Shown one piece after another: positions 10,291 through 18,897 of a DNA stretch of 64,000 bases (position 1 is the first letter of the stretch; every line of letters starts with the position of its first letter). The stretch comes from Stigmatella aurantiaca (GTDB lineage: Bacteria; Myxococcota; Myxococcia; Myxococcales; Myxococcaceae). A program made the position numbers and the translations under genes. The stretch lies in NCBI RefSeq assembly GCF_900109545.1, contig NZ_FOAP01000001.1, positions 1,015,739 through 1,079,738 on the forward strand, read 5' to 3'. The notes under the pieces are model-generated. The model saw nothing but the letters and a program-made list of their open reading frames with translations. It did not search any database and was not told the origin of the DNA.

Positions 10291-10598
10291 GGAGCCTCCT
10301 GAGCGTTTCTAACAACAGTAAAGGCTGAATGAAGTCCTCGCCCAGAGGGGAGGCTCCCTTTGGCAGGGGCTTTTGTTAGGAACTCTAAATCAGGGGGGGA
10401 TTGGCGCTCCATTATGAACATACGAGACTGCTGACTTCGCGTCTGTTCTGGTAGGGCTTATCGAAACCTCCCCGCCCAAGGAGAGGGCCGAGATAGGTTC
10501 TTCATCCCAACAGATATAGAGCCCGGCTACGGCGCTATCCTTGCGTCCCTGGGGCCGCCGCATGCTGCGGCGGGCCCCTTCTCAATGGGGACACGTGG
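10291..10598. other. 308-bp intergenic region with promoters and a hairpin
   Basis: This region separates two divergent genes, the repeat protein (start 10290) and the serine hydrolase (start 10599). It is AT-richer in the middle than its surroundings. I see no open frame with good codon use. The only clear structure is the palindrome at 10551-10578 listed separately. Confidence 0.5.
10551..10578. promoter_or_regulatory. GC-rich hairpin just upstream of the serine hydrolase gene
   Basis: GGGGCCGCCGCA and TGCGGCGGGCCCC form an almost perfect 12-bp stem with one bulged G around a 3-base loop. It ends 20 bases before ATG 10599, so in the transcript it would sit next to the ribosome-binding region. 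It could be an attenuator or 5'-UTR stabiliser, or the terminator of an unannotated upstream transcript (only a short TT run follows). Function is inferred. Confidence 0.35.
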
Positions 10599-11672
10599 AT
10601 GTCAGGCCGTCACTTCGCATTGCTGGTACCTCTCTTGTTGATGGTCCTGCCGCTGGGGGCCCAGGCGGCCTCCGCGTCCCCGGAGCTGACGCGTCAGCTC
10701 GACGCCGTGGTGAGCGCCCGGCCCTTCACCGGGGCGGTGCTCATCACCCAGGGGGACTCGGTGCTGTACCGCGCCGTCCAAGGCAAGGCCGGGGACCGTG
10801 CGCTGACGCCCGACAGCCAGTTCGTCATCGCCTCCCTCAGCAAGCAGATGACGGCGGCCCTGGTCCTGCGAGAGGTGGACGCGGGGCGCCTCCGGTTGGA
10901 CACCCCGCTCAAGAGGTACCTGCCCGCGCTCCAGGAGGAGTGGGCGGGTGAGGTCCAGCTCAAGCACCTGCTGAGCCACACCTCCGGTATCACGGCCCTG
11001 GATCAGCCTCTGCGGACTCGCCCGGGCGAGGCGTTTGCCTACTCCAACCTGGGCTATGAGCTGCTCGGCCAGACCGTGGAGCGGACTTCGGGCAAGCCGT
11101 TCGCGGCGTTGATGGCGGCGCTGTTCAAGCGGTGCGGCATGAGCCACTCCGCCGCGCCCCCGTCGGGCTCCTTCGCGGAGCTTCAGCAGCGGTTTCCGTT
11201 GCTGGTCCCTGGCTTCAGCGAGCAGCAGGACGGCACGCTGAAACAGGAGGAGGGCAGGCGGGAGGCCTCTGCCAACCCCTCCGGCGGCATGCTCTCGACG
11301 GTGGGGGACCTGGCGCGCTGGAATACCTGTTTGCACGAGGGCAAGTTGCTGAAGGCGGCCACCTACCAAGCCATGGTGCGGCCCGCCCCCGGTGCGAAAC
11401 GCGCGTACCGGTGGGGACCGCTGGAGTACGGCTATGGTCTCCAGGTATCGGAACACGACGGCATCCTGGAGTTCAGCCACTGCGGCTACGTTCCCGGCTA
11501 CATCGCGACGCTGCTGTACTACCCGCGCTTCCAGGTGAGTGTGGCCGTGCTGGAGAACACCGCTTGGCTGCCCGACAACATGGACCGCATCTTTCAAGTC
11601 CATGATGCGCTCCGCCGGCTGAGCCGCGCCTCGCTCGTGGGCGGCCCAGCGGCGGAAGTCTCCACGCCTTAG
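10599..11672 (+). CDS. exported serine hydrolase, beta-lactamase/D-Ala-D-Ala peptidase class C fold
   Basis: The 357-residue protein has a signal peptide (residues 1-24, cleavage after AQA). The catalytic SxxK is SLSK (Ser79, Lys82) and the YxN motif is YSN (148-150). HLLSHTSGI near 123 is the usual class C/esterase block, and GHC-like FSHCGYVPGY near the end replaces the canonical HTG/KTG. Family members are D,D-peptidases, esterases or amidases, and few are true beta-lactamases. It acts in the periplasm or outside. Its stop overlaps the stop of the convergent GH5 gene by 4 bases (11669-11672). Confidence 0.88.
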   Translation: MSGRHFALLVPLLLMVLPLGAQAASASPELTRQLDAVVSARPFTGAVLITQGDSVLYRAVQGKAGDRALTPDSQFVIASLSKQMTAALVLREVDAGRLRLDTPLKRYLPALQEEWAGEVQLKHLLSHTSGITALDQPLRTRPGEAFAYSNLGYELLGQTVERTSGKPFAALMAALFKRCGMSHSAAPPSGSFAELQQRFPLLVPGFSEQQDGTLKQEEGRREASANPSGGMLSTVGDLARWNTCLHEGKLLKAATYQAMVRPAPGAKRAYRWGPLEYGYGLQVSEHDGILEFSHCGYVPGYIATLLYYPRFQVSVAVLENTAWLPDNMDRIFQVHDALRRLSRASLVGGPAAEVSTP

Positions 11673-13252
11673 GGGATGAGGGGCGCGAGCGCGGGGGCGA
11701 TCAGCGTCTGCTTCGCCTGCTGCACCGTCGTCCAGTCGTCCTGCAGCAGGCCGCCCGTGTCATCCGAGTTGGGATTGAGCGACCAGAAGGCGAAGCTCAT
11801 CCCGTTGTTGCTCAGGTAGCCCGTGAGCGTCTGGAGCCACAGCCGGTCCGAGTCCAGCTGCAGCTTCGTTCCGAACTCCCCGAGCCACACCGGGGCGCGG
11901 TTCTCCTTCACGAGGTAGCCCCAGGTGGCGTCCCACAGCGCCGGCAGGTTGGCCGGGTAGCCCGTGGCCCCCTTGTTCTGGAACCACGGCTGGGCGTAGA
12001 CGCTCTCCGGGTAGTCGTGCGCCGAGTACACCAGGCGCCCCGCCACGTTGAGCCGCACCGGGAAGTCCCGCGCGCCGCGCAGGTTGCCACCCCACCAGTA
12101 CCAGTTGTTCGCGTAGGTCTCGATGCCCTCCACGATGATGAGCAGGTCCGGGTTCACGCCGAGGATGGCGTTGCCCGCGCGCTCGGCGGCCAGCCGCCAG
12201 TCCGTGTCGAGGTTGCCATCGCCCCAGGTGGCCCGGCCGTGCGGCTCGTTGTGCAGGTCCACGCCCACCACCGTGGCGTTGCCCTTGTAGCGCTGGGCGA
12301 GCATCTTCCAGTCGTCGATCCACGCCTGCTCCTCGGCGGCGCGGTTCGAGCGGTACCACAGCTCCGACTGGCTGCTGGCGTCCGGGCGGTGCCGGTCCAG
12401 CACGACGCGCAGCCCGCGCGTTCCCGCCGCGTCGATGATGCGGTCCATCACCTGCAGGGACGTGAGCCCGGCGAGCCCGGGGTTGAGCGAGGTGTTCAGG
12501 TACGCAGCGTCCGGGTACACGCCCGCGCGCAGCACGCTGTTGCTGTAGGGCAGGCGCAGCGAGTTGTAGCCAAGCGCCTTCACCTGATCGAGCAGGCTGC
12601 CCAGCGCGCGGCGATCCAGGCCGTAGGGGATGCGCGAGGGGCCCTCGAAGCCGAACCAGTTCACGCTGGTGAGCCGCACCTTCTGGCCCGTGGAGGTGTA
12701 GAGGCTCGCGCCCTCGGTGTGCAGGTAGCCCGCGGCGCCGGGCGGATTCGAAGTGCCCCCGTCCGTGCCCGCGTCCACGCCGGCATCGGTGCCCGCATCC
12801 ACACCGGCATCCGTGCCCGCGTCCACGCCCGCGTCGGGGGCCGGCTCCGTGGCGTACACCCCGTCCGAGGCACACAGGGAGAGCACCGCCCCGGGCTGGA
12901 AGAGGGCCTCGCACGAGGTGGCCGTTCCGCCGGGGTTCACGGCGCGCACGCGCACGCGGCTCCCCGCGAAGGACTGGCTGCGCGTCCACACGGTCACGTC
13001 CCAGCCCGCCTGGCTCAGGGCCGTCCACGCCCCTCCGTTCACCGATACATCAACCCGGGACGGGGCCGGGCTGGCGGTGACGCGCGCCTCCATCCACCAG
13101 TCATTGCTCGCCGTCTGCAGAAGGAAGGACACGGGGGCCGCCAACCGTTGTTCCCACCTTCCGCCTGGGGCTGCATCGGGCGCTGGAAGGCCTTCTCCGC
13201 AAGCGGCGGTCAGCAAGACTCCGCTCAAAATCACTCCCAACCTGCTCTTCAT
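11669..13252 (-). CDS. GH5 glycoside hydrolase lipoprotein with Asp-Ala-Gly linker
   Basis: The 527-residue protein has lipobox LTAAC (Cys18). Residues 40-130 form a small beta domain resembling cellulose-binding expansin-like modules (ASNDWWMEARV, NGGAWTAL, VRVRAVNPGG). Residues 140-166 are a D-A-G-V/T repeat linker, common in myxobacterial surface proteins. The GH5 domain runs from about 176 to the end: SVNWFGFEG, acid/base Glu336 in LHNEPHG, nucleophile Glu459 in WLGEFG. It likely degrades a plant or microbial beta-glucan at the cell surface. It is paralogous to the GH5 gene at the left edge, which lacks the linker and N-terminal domain. Confidence 0.9.
   Translation of the reverse strand: MKSRLGVILSGVLLTAACGEGLPAPDAAPGGRWEQRLAAPVSFLLQTASNDWWMEARVTASPAPSRVDVSVNGGAWTALSQAGWDVTVWTRSQSFAGSRVRVRAVNPGGTATSCEALFQPGAVLSLCASDGVYATEPAPDAGVDAGTDAGVDAGTDAGVDAGTDGGTSNPPGAAGYLHTEGASLYTSTGQKVRLTSVNWFGFEGPSRIPYGLDRRALGSLLDQVKALGYNSLRLPYSNSVLRAGVYPDAAYLNTSLNPGLAGLTSLQVMDRIIDAAGTRGLRVVLDRHRPDASSQSELWYRSNRAAEEQAWIDDWKMLAQRYKGNATVVGVDLHNEPHGRATWGDGNLDTDWRLAAERAGNAILGVNPDLLIIVEGIETYANNWYWWGGNLRGARDFPVRLNVAGRLVYSAHDYPESVYAQPWFQNKGATGYPANLPALWDATWGYLVKENRAPVWLGEFGTKLQLDSDRLWLQTLTGYLSNNGMSFAFWSLNPNSDDTGGLLQDDWTTVQQAKQTLIAPALAPLIP
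12755..12835. repeat. short tandem repeat encoding the Asp-Ala-Gly linker
   Basis: About 3.4 copies of a 24-bp unit encode D-A-G-V-D-A-G-T on the minus strand inside the GH5 lipoprotein. Such linkers separate the lipid anchor and binding domain from the catalytic domain. The length is likely variable between strains. Confidence 0.75.
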
Positions 13253-13352
13253 GTGACCTCCCGCTGGACGGGCCCGATGGCCTTCAGGATAAAAAGCTAA
13301 AGCTGCTATCCAGGAAAGTCACGTGAAGTCTGGAGTGGTGGTGTCCTCCTGT

Positions 13353-14300
13353 TCAGGGGGAGGGCAGGGAGGGGACGGCGCGGCGTTGGGTGAGCGCCGC
13401 GGTCATGAAGGCGGCCCCCACCATCATCATCAGGGCCGCCATGGGGACGCCCGTTTCGAACTGATAGGAGACCGGGAGGTTGAGGGCCGGCTCGCGGAAC
13501 GGAAGGGTTGCGCAGGCCAGCACGCCGTACAGCAGGAAGAAGCAGCCGCTCATCATTCCCCGGGGCAGTCCGGGCCACCGCTTGCGCAGCGCGAAGAGAA
13601 GCCCAGCCAGGACGAGCCCCTCCAACACGGCTTGGTAGAGCAGCACCGGGTGGCGCGCGGGCAGGACGCGGTGCAACTCCTCCAGCAGGGCGGGGGATTC
13701 GTTCGCCAGCCGGGCCAGCTCGTGGCCCGGTGCCTGGGCCAGTGGGGACAGGTCCAGCGCGGGCACGTCGGCGGGTTGGAAGCCGTCGATGCTCAACTCC
13801 GCCGGGAAGCGCATGGCCCAGGGGGCCGTGGACACGTGCCCCAAGGGCTCGCCGGCCGTGAAGGCAGCCAGGTGCCAGAGCAAGAACCCCAGAGGGGCGA
13901 GCACCGCCAGCGTGTCCATGAGGTGAAGCCAGGAGCGCCGGTGCTGGTGCGCGGAATACGCCGTGAAGGCCAGTACGCCCAGCAGCGCCCCCGGCATGGA
14001 GGCGCCGCCCTGCCGGAACTGAAAGAAGATGGAGCCGTCCCGGGAGAAGTCATCCCACTGGTGAAGGAGCACGTAGCCCAGGCGCCCTCCCAGCATCACC
14101 CCGAAGAGGCTGGCGTAGACCACGAACCCGGTGACTTCCTGGGGGGGCAGGGGGCTGTCACCCCGCCCCGTCCGTTGCCTGAGCCAGACGAAGGCAAGCA
14201 GAAACCCCACGAGCGAGGCCGCCCCCGTCCACCGCAAGGAGAGCGATTCGGAGAAGTGGAGAAGATAGGGATTCAGACCATGAAGGAGATGGGAGGGCAC
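13353..14300 (-). CDS. degenerate Lgt-like prolipoprotein diacylglyceryl transferase paralogue
   Basis: The 315-residue multi-pass membrane protein (GTG start 14300) aligns with Lgt along its length. It has SLRWTGAASLVGFLLA, GGRLGYVLLH, QGGASMPGALLG, HPVLLYQAVLEG and LLYG..FREP. Key catalytic positions differ. The essential His of the SFHGG block is Pro in SMPGA. The RIxNFxNGE signature reads WHLAAFTAGE, so Arg and Asn are lost, and the Glu of LYEA is Gln. Lgt normally transfers diacylglycerol from phosphatidylglycerol to lipobox Cys. This copy is probably inactive in that reaction or has changed substrate. It precedes nothing obviously co-transcribed. Confidence 0.8.
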   Translation of the reverse strand: MPSHLLHGLNPYLLHFSESLSLRWTGAASLVGFLLAFVWLRQRTGRGDSPLPPQEVTGFVVYASLFGVMLGGRLGYVLLHQWDDFSRDGSIFFQFRQGGASMPGALLGVLAFTAYSAHQHRRSWLHLMDTLAVLAPLGFLLWHLAAFTAGEPLGHVSTAPWAMRFPAELSIDGFQPADVPALDLSPLAQAPGHELARLANESPALLEELHRVLPARHPVLLYQAVLEGLVLAGLLFALRKRWPGLPRGMMSGCFFLLYGVLACATLPFREPALNLPVSYQFETGVPMAALMMMVGAAFMTAALTQRRAVPSLPSP

Positions 14301-14385
14301 GGGGCCTCGGACGCTCGGGAGGACACGGAAAAGGGAGCGGAGTCCACCCGGGGCTCCGGGGAACTCCGCTCAGGAAAGGGGCGGG

Positions 14386-14760
14386 TTACTTGAAGAAATC
14401 CTCGGGAGCGATGCTCGTGGGATCCTTCCCGACAATCTTCCGGAAGCTCAGGGTGTAGTTGTTTCCAGAAGACTCGAATTTCTGGTAGCGGAATCCATCC
14501 AGCTTGCCATCGTTGCGCAGCCGCTCCCAGTCCGTGCCGTTGATGCGGATGGTGGTGCTGGGGCCACAGCAGTTGTACTTGACGTCCTTGGTGATGACGC
14601 CGGAGCTCCAGGAGATGGTGGCGCAGGACTGCTCATACATGCCCTGAACCACCGTGGCCGCGCCCTGGTTCATGGTCTTGATGCAGTCCTCGGCACCCTG
14701 AGCCGTTCCAAACGACAGACACAGCCAGAGCAGACACACGCTTGCCGCGATCTTCTTCAT
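14386..14760 (-). CDS. small secreted protein with four cysteines
   Basis: The 124-residue protein has a clean signal peptide (residues 1-23, ending QGA) and GAGGAA before ATG 14760. The mature domain has Cys26, Cys46, Cys64 and Cys65, which could form two disulfides. It ends in a Tyr/Phe-rich segment. I recognise no family. It lies 29 bases downstream of another small secreted protein and is likely co-transcribed with it. The Lgt-like gene follows 85 bases later. Confidence 0.7.
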   Translation of the reverse strand: MKKIAASVCLLWLCLSFGTAQGAEDCIKTMNQGAATVVQGMYEQSCATISWSSGVITKDVKYNCCGPSTTIRINGTDWERLRNDGKLDGFRYQKFESSGNNYTLSFRKIVGKDPTSIAPEDFFK

Positions 14761-14789
14761 GGGAATTCCTCACGAGGCTCGAAAAGGGT

Positions 14790-15017
14790 TTACAGGTTCG
14801 GCTTCTTGCCGGAATCGTTGGACTTCGTATCGACTTCCTTGTTCTTCGGCTCCTTCGGATCCTCGACGCCCTCCTCGACGGTCAACTTCGTGGGCTCCGC
14901 GGACTTGGTGGAAGCCGGTGGCGTCGTGGACGCCGGGGGCGTCTTGGCCGGGGTTTTGTCCTGAGCGAACGCGCCAGCCGAAACGCAGACGAGACCAACA
15001 GCCAACCAATTTCTCAT
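14790..15017 (-). CDS. small exported Lys/Pro/Thr-rich peptide
   Basis: The 75-residue protein has a signal peptide (residues 1-19, ending AFA) and a mature part of only about 56 residues dominated by Pro, Thr, Lys, Glu and Asp. It has no Cys and is likely disordered. It is first in a probable two-gene unit with the Cys-containing secreted protein. The function is unknown. No good ribosome-binding site is seen before ATG 15017. Confidence 0.5.
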   Translation of the reverse strand: MRNWLAVGLVCVSAGAFAQDKTPAKTPPASTTPPASTKSAEPTKLTVEEGVEDPKEPKNKEVDTKSNDSGKKPNL

Positions 15018-15250
15018 GGGGGTCGGGACCTTTCAGGGCGGAGCCCTGAGGTGAGGAATGGCCTGTATCGGCCACCCGTACAACGGGCGCGACCCTACCC
15101 ATCCGGAGGAGGGCGTCGCAATTCGTGCCGGGCTGGGCTTGTAAGGTCAATGACAGTGAGAGTCGGCGTCACTTGGCATCCAGGCGGCCACCTCAAGCCG
15201 TCTGAATGCCAACAATGACAATGCCCTCTGGGGTGATGTTTTGCTAAAAG

Positions 15251-15794
15251 TCATTTCTGAACGCGTGAGAGGTTTTCACGAATGAGCGCCACGAGTGCCC
15301 GCAGGCTCGCCGGGGCGTGGCGGTGGGCGGGGTAATAGAGACACACGCCTGGCTCCGCCGGGGTCCAGTCGCCGAGCACCTGCACCAGCTGACCCGTGCG
15401 CAAGGCATCGCTGACATTCCATTCGCTCAGGTACGCGAGGCCCGCGCCCCCGAGCGCTGCGGAGACCACGGCGCCATCGTCATCGAGCGTGAGTCGGCCC
15501 TTCACGTCCACGGCGAGTTCCTCTCCTCGCCGCGAGAACTCCCAGCGGTAGCGCCGCCAGGGCTGGTTTCACGCGCGAAAGGAAGCTCTCGCCCGCGTCC
15601 GAGAGCGCGACGCTGCGCGTGGTCCGGTGAAAGAGCCGGACGCCCAGGCGCTTCTCGAGCGAGGCGATCGCGTGGCTAAGGGCCGAAGGGGACAGCCCGA
15701 GTTCGCTGGCCGCGGCGCGGAAGTTCTTGTGGGTGGCCACCGCCACCACCGCGTTCAGCTCGGCCAGCCCGGCGCCATGAAGCCCGGTTTTCAT
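15251..15794 (-). pseudogene. LysR-family regulator with internal deletion and frameshift
   Basis: From ATG 15794 a normal LysR DNA-binding domain is read (NAVVAVATHKNFRAAASELG, SHAIASLEKRLG, LFHRTTRSVALSDAG) up to about residue 83 (RVKPALA). Near 15550 the frame changes. The end of a LysR effector domain then continues in another frame (RRYRWEF, DDDGAVVSAALGGAGLAYL) to the stop at 15251. Roughly 115 residues that belong between these parts are missing. It is therefore a dead regulator, at most an isolated DNA-binding domain. Its start lies within 10 bases of the decayed SDR gene, and a LysR normally controls such a divergent neighbour. Confidence 0.85.
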
Positions 15795-15800
15795 TCATGA

Positions 15801-16188
15801 GCCCTTTTCAGCAAGCAGTTCGAGGTGAATGTCTTTGGCGTGATGGATGTGATTCGCGCCGCGCTGCCTTACTTTGCCCAGCGTGGCGGTGGAACGATCG
15901 TGAACGTGAACTCTGGGGCAGGGGTTTTCACGCTGCCCATGATTTCGCTCTACTGCGCGAGCAAGTTCGCGCTCGAAGGTTTCTCCGAAGCGCTGTCGTA
16001 CGAGCTCATGTCTCAAAACGTGCTCATGAAGATTGTCGAACCCGGCGGTGTCCACGGGTGGCCGTTTGCGCTACGTGGCGACCGACGGCATCCAGCCACT
16101 CGTGAAGATGCGGCGCGAGACGTCGGAGGAGGCCTACCTTGCCTTCATGCGCGAGCGCTTCCTGGCCAAGCCCTCCATTGCCAAGTGA
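15801..16188 (+). pseudogene. short-chain dehydrogenase remnant
   Basis: The reading frame opens in the middle of an SDR: FEVNVFGVMDVIRAALPYF, then the catalytic Ser region (IVNVNSGAG), YCASK (Tyr-x-x-x-Lys) and IVEPGG. The N-terminal half with the glycine-rich cofactor motif is absent, and a stop codon sits just upstream. Near 16055 the frame shifts, and the typical tail (YVATDGIQPLVKMRRETSEE) is read to the TGA at 16186-16188. Tens of residues are missing between the two parts. It is a 5'-truncated and internally deleted pseudogene. Confidence 0.85.
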
Positions 16189-16202
16189 GCGCAGGGTGTT
16201 CC

Positions 16203-16802
16203 TCAGGCGCCGAACCAGCCCTTCTGGCGGGCTTCCTCCAGGCGCGCTTCCAGGTAGGCCCACAGGGCCGGGCAGCCCTCCCGGATGGGCTGGGCGATGC
16301 GGCGGACCACCCGCTCGTGGCTGACGCCGTTCTCGCGCCAGCTCTGGCCCGCGTTGGCCAGGTTCAGCAGCACGGGCATGGCCCGGTCCACGGCATGGGC
16401 GAACCGGGCTTCCGGCGTCTCGCCGTGCTCGAACTCCTGCCACAGCGCCAGGAATGCCGCGCCTTGCGGCTCGGGCAGCAGGCCGAAGATGCGCTTCACC
16501 GCCGCCAGCTCCGCCGCCTTGCGCTCCTCCCAGCCGCCCTCGGTGTAGACCATCGTGTCGCCGGTATCGATTTCGCCGATGTCGTGCACCAGCAGCATGC
16601 GCACCACCCGGTCGATGTTCACCGGCGCCCCGGCGTGGGGCGCCAGCGAGGAGGCCAGCATCGCGATCTGCCAGCTGTGCTCGGCGGAGTTCTCGTAGCG
16701 CTCGAGGCCCAGCGGCCGGGTCTTGCGCGTCACCCCCTTGAGCTTGTCCAGCTCCAGCACGAAGCCGATGATCTGCTGCATCCCGCCTTGAGGTTCGCTC
16801 AC
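16203..16802 (-). CDS. HD-domain hydrolase, YfbR/HDDC2-like (predicted 5'-deoxynucleotidase)
   Basis: I choose GTG 16802, since GGGAGG lies 7 bases upstream and the family begins near MQQIIGFVLELDKLK. An upstream ATG at 16907 overlaps the AraC start and adds an unconserved leader. The metal-binding H..HD..D set is NSAEHSW, LLVHDIGE and HAVDR, and the block RYENSAEHSW is typical of this HD group. Relatives hydrolyse deoxynucleoside 5'-monophosphates in the cytoplasm. It is divergent from the AraC gene and convergent with the SDR remnant. Confidence 0.85.
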   Translation of the reverse strand: MSEPQGGMQQIIGFVLELDKLKGVTRKTRPLGLERYENSAEHSWQIAMLASSLAPHAGAPVNIDRVVRMLLVHDIGEIDTGDTMVYTEGGWEERKAAELAAVKRIFGLLPEPQGAAFLALWQEFEHGETPEARFAHAVDRAMPVLLNLANAGQSWRENGVSHERVVRRIAQPIREGCPALWAYLEARLEEARQKGWFGA

Positions 16803-16905
16803 CGTCTTGCCTCCCAGAGGTCCTGCGCCACGCCTCTTAATACGGCCGCCGGTGCGGGGCTCCAGGATTGATGGGACGAGGGTATCCTCCGCGGGCCGCG
16901 AGCCC

Positions 16906-17700
16906 ATGCGTTCCTCCCTTCGCTACATCGAAGTCCTGCCCAGCCCGGCCCTGGCCCCTTACGTTCAGTGCTTCTGGGCCCTCACGGGGCAGGCGGCCCC
17001 GGGCCAGGCCTACCGCGTCCTGCCCGATGGGTGTCTCGACATCCTGGTGGATCTGAACGGTGGAGCCCCGCGCCTTCAGGTGATCGGCGCGATGCGGGAG
17101 GCCGGGGTGGTTCCGCTCCCGGCAGAGGTGTGCTCCGTGGGCATCCGCTTCCGGCCCGGGGGGGCGCCCCCGTTCCTGCGGCTTCCCCTGCATGAACTCA
17201 CCGGGGGGCATCTGTCCCTGGATGCGCTCTGGCCCCGTGAGGCCCGCGAGTGGGAAGAGCGCCTCCAGGAGGCGGTGGGCCTCCCTGAGCGCTTGCGGCT
17301 CCTGGAGGCGTTGCTCTTGCGGCGGCTGGCCGAGGACCGGCCGGAGGGGGCGCTTCTTCACGCGGTGGGCCTCATCCATGCCACGCGGGGGCAGGTGCCC
17401 CTGCGAACGCTGGAAGCGGTGATGGCGGTCAGTCCCCGTCAGTTCGAGCGCCGCTTCCAGACCCAGGTGGGGCTGACGCCCAAGGTGCTCTGCCGCATCG
17501 CCCGCGTGCGCCATGCCGTGGCGCTGCTGGGCGCCCAGCCCGGCCTCCCGGGCGCGCACCTGGCGCTGGAGGCCGGGTATTACGACCAGGCCCACCTGGT
17601 GCGCGAGTTCCGCGCCCTCATGGGGCTCACCCCCGGGGCCTATGCGCGAGAGCAGGCCGGTGACGGATTCGTACAATCCAGCCCCGGCAGTGGCATCTAG
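16906..17700 (+). CDS. AraC-family transcriptional regulator
   Basis: The protein has 264 residues from ATG 16906. The N-terminal domain begins SLRYIEVLPSPALAPYVQCFW, a DUF6597-type sensor seen in many one-component regulators, with LPDGCLDILVDL and FRPGGAPPFL. The C-terminal AraC domain has two helix-turn-helix units: LEAVMAVSPRQFERRF, then LALEAGYYDQAHLVREF with the GLTPGAY ending. The VOC gene starts 28 bases downstream, so it probably controls and is co-transcribed with it. The effector is unknown. Confidence 0.9.
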   Translation: MRSSLRYIEVLPSPALAPYVQCFWALTGQAAPGQAYRVLPDGCLDILVDLNGGAPRLQVIGAMREAGVVPLPAEVCSVGIRFRPGGAPPFLRLPLHELTGGHLSLDALWPREAREWEERLQEAVGLPERLRLLEALLLRRLAEDRPEGALLHAVGLIHATRGQVPLRTLEAVMAVSPRQFERRFQTQVGLTPKVLCRIARVRHAVALLGAQPGLPGAHLALEAGYYDQAHLVREFRALMGLTPGAYAREQAGDGFVQSSPGSGI

Positions 17701-17728
17701 AGTGCGCACCCCTTCTTCCGGAGCGCGC

Positions 17729-18094
17729 ATGTCCACCCAGCCCCAGGCCGAGCAGCACCACCGCATCGACTACATCGAGCTTCCCGCCCCGAACCTCGTT
17801 GAGGTGAAGCGCTTCTATGGCGACGTGTTCGGCTGGCGCTTCGAGGACTACGGGCCGGACTACACGAGCTTTCACGATGGCCGGCTCAATGGCGGGTTCT
17901 TCAAGGCGCCGTCTGGGAGCAGCAGGGGAGGGCCCCTGCTCGTCCTCTATTCGCGCGACCTGGAGGCCACGCTGGCCCGGGTGCGTGAGGCGGGGGGCCA
18001 GATCATCAAGGACACCTTCTCCTTCCCCGGCGGGCGGCGCTTCCACTTCGCGGACCCGGGCGGCAACGAGCTGGCCGTGTGGACCGAGCCCTGA
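17729..18094 (+). CDS. VOC (glyoxalase/bleomycin-resistance) family protein
   Basis: The protein has 121 residues from ATG 17729. The two beta-alpha-beta-beta-beta halves are visible. The first has HRIDYIELPAPNLVEVKRFYGDVFGWRF and DYTSFHDGRLNGGFF. The second has VLYSRDLEATLARVREAGG and FHFADPGGNELAVW. Metal ligands by position are His12 or Glu17 and the late Glu of NELAVW. This subtype is usually annotated as a glyoxalase-like enzyme of unknown substrate. It is coupled to the AraC gene just upstream. Confidence 0.88.
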   Translation: MSTQPQAEQHHRIDYIELPAPNLVEVKRFYGDVFGWRFEDYGPDYTSFHDGRLNGGFFKAPSGSSRGGPLLVLYSRDLEATLARVREAGGQIIKDTFSFPGGRRFHFADPGGNELAVWTEP

Positions 18095-18113
18095 GGCCTT
18101 CCTCGCGCGAGCC

Positions 18114-18833
18114 TTACAGGCGCGCGGCGGACGCGTAGCCCACGAAGAGCTCGCTGGTCAGGCGCGCGCGCCCCGTGGAGTCCTCCCGGCGGATGTAGTC
18201 ATTGAGGACGCGGCCCTGCTGGGCCCGCACCGAGGGAAAGCGCGGGTTCATGCGCGCGCGCCGCACGCCGGGGCCTCCCCGGTGCACGAAGGTGACGGTG
18301 CCGTCCTTCGCCACCGTCTCGACGACGCCCACGTGCGTGAGCCCGTCGTTGCGCACGCCGTCGCCGTTCCGGTCATACGTCTCGCGGAAGAAGACGAGGT
18401 CTCCCGGCTGGGGCGTCTTCCGGTGCAGCGCCCCCTGGGACTGGGCCCGCCGGTAGATGGCGCTCACCGCGTTCTCGCCGGGCCGGGTGCCCTGGGAGAG
18501 CAGCTCGACGCCCACCTCCTGGTACGCGAGCCGCGCGAGCCCCGAGCAATCATTGGGAACGCGATAGGAGGCGAGGGACACGCCCACCAGTCCCACCGCG
18601 CGCTTCGCCACCCGGCGGCCCCGTGTCAGCCGCACCGGGGGGCGCTGCGTTTTGGCCCGGGTGCCCTTCTTCAGCACCTTGGGCTTGGCCTTGGCCTTGG
18701 CTTTGGCCTTCGGGGGGGCTTTGGCCTTGGCCTGGGTCTTGGCCACGGCAGGCGCGGGAGGGCGCGGCGCGGCCAGGGCCGGCGCGCCTCCCAGTATCCC
18801 CAGCATCCAGGCAAGCAGGAACCCGCGAGTCAT
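18114..18833 (-). CDS. secreted NlpC/P60-like cell-wall hydrolase with Lys/Ala linker
   Basis: I take ATG 18833, which gives a compact signal peptide (MTRGFLLAWMLGILGGAPALAA). An ATG 33 bases upstream (18866) is possible; neither has a strong ribosome site. After the signal comes a Lys/Ala/Pro-rich linker (residues 25-62) with AKAKAKAK-like repeats. The catalytic domain then has NDCSGLARLAYQEVG (nucleophile Cys), PGDLVFFRETYD and THVGVVE (catalytic His). These are NlpC/P60-type endopeptidase features. It probably trims peptidoglycan stem peptides outside the cytoplasm. It is convergent with the VOC gene. Confidence 0.82.
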   Translation of the reverse strand: MTRGFLLAWMLGILGGAPALAAPRPPAPAVAKTQAKAKAPPKAKAKAKAKPKVLKKGTRAKTQRPPVRLTRGRRVAKRAVGLVGVSLASYRVPNDCSGLARLAYQEVGVELLSQGTRPGENAVSAIYRRAQSQGALHRKTPQPGDLVFFRETYDRNGDGVRNDGLTHVGVVETVAKDGTVTFVHRGGPGVRRARMNPRFPSVRAQQGRVLNDYIRREDSTGRARLTSELFVGYASAARL

Positions 18834-18897
18834 GCCGGAGAGGAACGGTTGGCCCCGCGGGGACATTCAATCCAGCGCTGCCCGGCCCCGCCGCCCA

